Positions 61,249 to 64,000 of a stretch of DNA of 64,000 nt are shown piece by piece. Source of the stretch: Xylona heveae TC161 (lineage: Eukaryota; Ascomycota; Xylonomycetes; Xylonales; Xylonaceae); the NCBI RefSeq assembly GCF_001619985.1, contig NW_017264194.1, forward strand, positions 2,103,511-2,167,510, given 5' to 3'. Each line of letters begins with the position of its first letter. Positions within the stretch are counted from its first letter, which is position 1. The notes beneath the pieces were generated by a model. It was not told where the DNA came from, ran no database searches, and saw only the letters and a list, made by a program, of their open reading frames with translations. Made by a program: the position numbers and the translations under genes.

Positions 61249-62744
61249 ACCACTTTTCCATCGTCTCAGGCCATTTTACCGTCCTTTCTGCGGTCTTTGC
61301 CTCAGCTCGGACGGACATGGAGACCACTCAACTTCTCCAGCCCAACTTTTGTCCGGATATCTGCAAGTCGAAAAATTGAAGAAGAGACCATCCCGGGTTA
61401 TAGTGCTTTCCGGTATTATCCCACTAGAATAGGGGAAGTCTTCAAGGAGCGGTATCAAGTCGTAGGTAAATTAGGATTTGGAGCTAGCTCAACTGTCTGG
61501 CTAGCGCGAGACATGAAGTGAGATCCCTTGGCATTCATGGGATAATGATCCTCAATTGGCTTGCTGACGCGCTGAAATTAAAGCTGCTGTCGCTATGTTA
61601 CCCTCAAAATCTACATCAACTCTGCATCCATGGGACAGCAGTTGGATGATGAGCTCACGATATACAAACGGATGGAGCGAGGCTCAAAAAGCCATCTGGG
61701 CCACAATGCTGTGAGGTCATTACTTGACTCGTTCGATGTTGATGGACCTGAAGACAAACATCGATGCCTCGTGCATCCGCTGCTGTGGGAAAGTGTTTTG
61801 ATTTTTCTCCACTGCAACCCGATACAGAGGCTGCCTGCACCAGTCCTGGCATTTGTGCTCCAGTGTCTTTTTTTGGCCTTGGACTATTTGCATACAGAAT
61901 GCCAGATCATACATACTGGCAAGTACTCTGTTTCGTCTTTATCCTGCTTCTATTACTTACTCAAGCATTCTATCAGATATCAAGGCTGATAACATCATGT
62001 TCGGCATCACTGATGATTTGGTTTTCAGCGACTTTTCTAGAGGAGGAGCTTCAAAACCCTTGTCCGAGGAAGGAGCTAGACGGAGGAACTATCTACGTGT
62101 CCCGAGAACTTAAAATGCCCAAGGAATGGGGCGCCCCCGTCCTATGTGACTTTGGCTCTGCCATGGTCGGTGACACAGAGCACCTGGAGGATATTCAACC
62201 CAACATCTATCGAGCACCGGAGGTGATTCTGGAAGCCCCATGGACATACAGCGTCGATATATGGAACGTGGGATGTATGGTAAGACAACCAGACTGGTGC
62301 GATAAAAGAATTTAAATTTACGTCACAGGTTTGGGATCTTTTTGAGGGCGAGTCCTTGTTCACCGGTCAAGATCCAGAATTCCAGACATACCGAAGTCGA
62401 GCCCACGTCGCCGAAATAATAAGTTTGCTTGGCCCGCCACCGCCTACGCTTCTTGCCCAAGGGAGGCAAAGCCACAAATTCTTTTCGGATGAGGGCAAGT
62501 CAAGCTTCTTGTATTATCTGGGGAACAATTGTATCCACTAACTATGCCTGATTCTCTAGGTGCCTTCTGCGCTAATATTCCATTACCGGAACGCACTCCG
62601 CTCGAGGATAGGGAAACTTCTCTTGAGGGACACGACAGAGTGAAATTTTTATCACTAATACGGAAAATGTTGCAATGGGAGCCGGGCAAGCGTAGCTCTG
62701 CAAAAGAACTGGGAGAGGAAGAGTGGATATGTGAGCATTTATAA
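61249..62744 (+). pseudogene. SRPK-type protein kinase gene, apparently damaged
   Basis: Family role: SR-protein kinases phosphorylate Arg-Ser splicing factors. Exons 61249-61517, 61584-61918, 61977-62279, 62329-62494 and 62560-62744. Landmarks: VVGKLGFGASSTVWLARDM (glycine loop), YVTLKIY (beta-3 Lys), LWESVLIFLH, IIHTDIKADNIMFG (catalytic loop), VLCDFGSAMVG (DFG), YRAPEVIL (APE), YSVDIWNVGCMVWDLFEG and MLQWEPGKRSSAKEL. Introns 61919-61976 and 62495-62559 start with GCAAGT, so both are GC-AG introns; the two others are GT-AG. Two faults are visible. No in-frame ATG precedes the SRKIEEETIPGY start (a TGA lies at 61246-61248). In exon 3, near 62033-62037, the frame of DDLVFSDF must shift by one base to continue as LEEELQNPCPRK. 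A sequencing error could explain the latter. Confidence 0.75.
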
Positions 62745-62907
62745 GTTTACATTAAAGAATCGAATCCTATCAGGAACACTCCAAGTTTGATATTGGGTCG
62801 GGTTGTATGTTGGATTTGGGATATGTTGCTTTAACTAGACTTATCGCTACACAGCCCAGGAGAGAAGCCCTTAGAAATCTCAGCAAATTCTTTCATATAC
62901 CCGAATA

Positions 62908-63258
62908 CTAGTTGTTTTCTTCAAAAGAATTCAATGCATCTTCATTGATACTATCCCCCTGCGGGTCCTTGACAGGATCGACAGCAACTTTTGCCACAAT
63001 CCTATGACTGTCCTTCTGTGCACTTTCCCGAACACCTTTGTCGTCAGCATTCTTGTTTGCCTGGATGATTATCTCCTGCCGTCCGTCCGGAAGTTTCGAT
63101 CCCTTATCCGCCCGGAAATTGTACTTTTTATCGTTTTTCGATGTTTGAGAAGGCCAAAGTCGCTGGCCTCGGTGAGCGTTTTTAGTCTTCTGAACGACTT
63201 TGCCGAATGGCATCTGGTCCAGGAATTTCTTGAAGGCAGACTTCGAGATAGACGACAT
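62908..63258 (-). CDS. small hypothetical protein (116 aa)
   Basis: Single frame from ATG 63258 (MSSISKSAFKKFLDQMPFGK). It is highly charged and Lys/Asp-rich, with no membrane segment or Cys. It contains KVVQKTKNAHRGQ, a disordered middle, and RIVAKVAVDPVKDPQGDSI, ending FEENN. Composition suggests a disordered, possibly stress-type small protein, but I recognise no family. It lies 160 bp past the end of the damaged kinase gene and on the other strand. Confidence 0.45.
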   Translation of the reverse strand: MSSISKSAFKKFLDQMPFGKVVQKTKNAHRGQRLWPSQTSKNDKKYNFRADKGSKLPDGRQEIIIQANKNADDKGVRESAQKDSHRIVAKVAVDPVKDPQGDSINEDALNSFEENN

Positions 63259-64000
63259 GATATGTATCAATGCCTAAATTCGGTTAGCGAGAGGATGAAA
63301 GTTTTGGAAGGAGGTCTGTACCTGACAGTCTTAGTGTGAGAGGATATTTTGAAGGGTGGATCGTCTAGTAGAGTAGATAAACTTCTCTGAGAAGGGTTTC
63401 TTGAGGATTTGAAAGGTGCGTGCTACCGGGAGCAGTGAAGACTCCTTCTTATTCTCCTTTTATAAGAGGCCATGATGACAGCAGAAATAAAATAAGCTGT
63501 GCTGGAGTGTTGTGACTTCATGGACAGTAGAACGAGGTGCTCCAAAGTACATAATGATAGCGCTGGATTATGCGGGGATAAACTACAATTGGCGCCGGCG
63601 CTAGATGTGCCAACTCCCCATGGTCTGCAGATTTTCTTCGGCAAAGCAAAGAGTAGCACTACTTTACCGCCCGGTGCCAAACCCCAACACGGGTACGATT
63701 GCTGGGAACCAGGAAGCATCCCCCCCATCTGGGGCAATTAAAGATCATTCGGGCCAGCTCAGAAATTACGTTAATAACCAAGCAAATTGGATCATCTTTC
63801 TTACGTCTGTCCCCAGAATTGCTTGGTTTATATGGTTTATTCAGCGTGTAGATGCTTTACCTGTCATTCCTGGCAATGACGTTCCACCAAAGCTTTGTTC
63901 CGAAATTCTCAAAGTCCTTCTCAACTTTTCTTCGCGTGCTGAGGCATGAACATCCGATGCCGTCCCAAGTGCCGACAGAGACAAGTTCCTTATTCCGCTA
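63259..64000. other. window edge, no gene recognised
   Basis: Short frames on both strands (for example 63605-63949 +) have no recognisable features. A gene continuing past the window edge cannot be judged. Confidence 0.4.

Overview
The window looks like nuclear DNA of a filamentous ascomycete, most likely Eurotiomycetes of the Aspergillus/Penicillium kind. The reasons are short introns (about 50-110 bp) with GTRNGT donors, CTRAC-like branch sites and NAG acceptors, genes packed on both strands, and proteins typical of that group: MsbA-type signalling mucin, GH15-CBM20 glucoamylase, DUF1774 membrane protein, secreted M28 leucine aminopeptidase and a Pho81/NUC-2 regulator. All exon joins were read by eye and checked for phase; none is supported by transcripts.

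Layout. 1959-5687 (+) encodes a large repeat-bearing, probably mitochondrial protein of unknown role, converging on an Afg1-like mitochondrial ATPase (8795-6584, -). A 4.8-kb gene-poor stretch, pyrimidine-rich in its last part, leads into the signalling mucin msbA (13602-17984, +). A six-exon FKBP12 prolyl isomerase lies at 20815-18970 (-). After another 4.4 kb without a recognisable gene comes glucoamylase glaA (27319-25177, -) with AmyR- and CreA-like sites upstream. Then follow DUF1774 (30043-29047, -), a SnoaL/NTF2-like protein (31513-31130, -), leucine aminopeptidase (33467-32135, -), an R3H-domain protein (34255-35410, +), the TFIIH helicase XPB/Ssl2 (39179-36738, -) and two small spliced unknown genes (40387-40020 and 40995-40491, -).

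The right part holds an atypical protein kinase with DLE in place of DFG (41221-42564, +), mitochondrial ribosomal protein uL3m (44764-43608, -), the phosphate-sensing CDK inhibitor Pho81 (about 49568-45837, -), Coa1 (51603-50921, -) and a small membrane protein (51926-52778, +). The last 11 kb look accessory: an unknown 314-residue protein (54684-53587, -) divergent from an NLR-like protein without a recognisable nucleotide-binding domain (56564-59332, +), a damaged SRPK-type kinase with two GC-AG introns (61249-62744, +) and a small unknown gene (63258-62908, -).

Functionally this is a mixed chromosomal segment, not one pathway. Several genes serve mitochondria (Afg1, uL3m, Coa1, perhaps the 1242-residue protein), and several serve sensing and nutrient use (MsbA, Pho81, glucoamylase, aminopeptidase). 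I saw no transposase, reverse transcriptase, integrase, capsid-like gene, CRISPR array, rRNA or convincing tRNA. The most unusual items are the NBD-less NLR-like gene, a Pho81 start codon apparently split by an intron, the 21-nt exon plus 933-nt last intron in FKBP12, and the kinase with two GC-AG introns.
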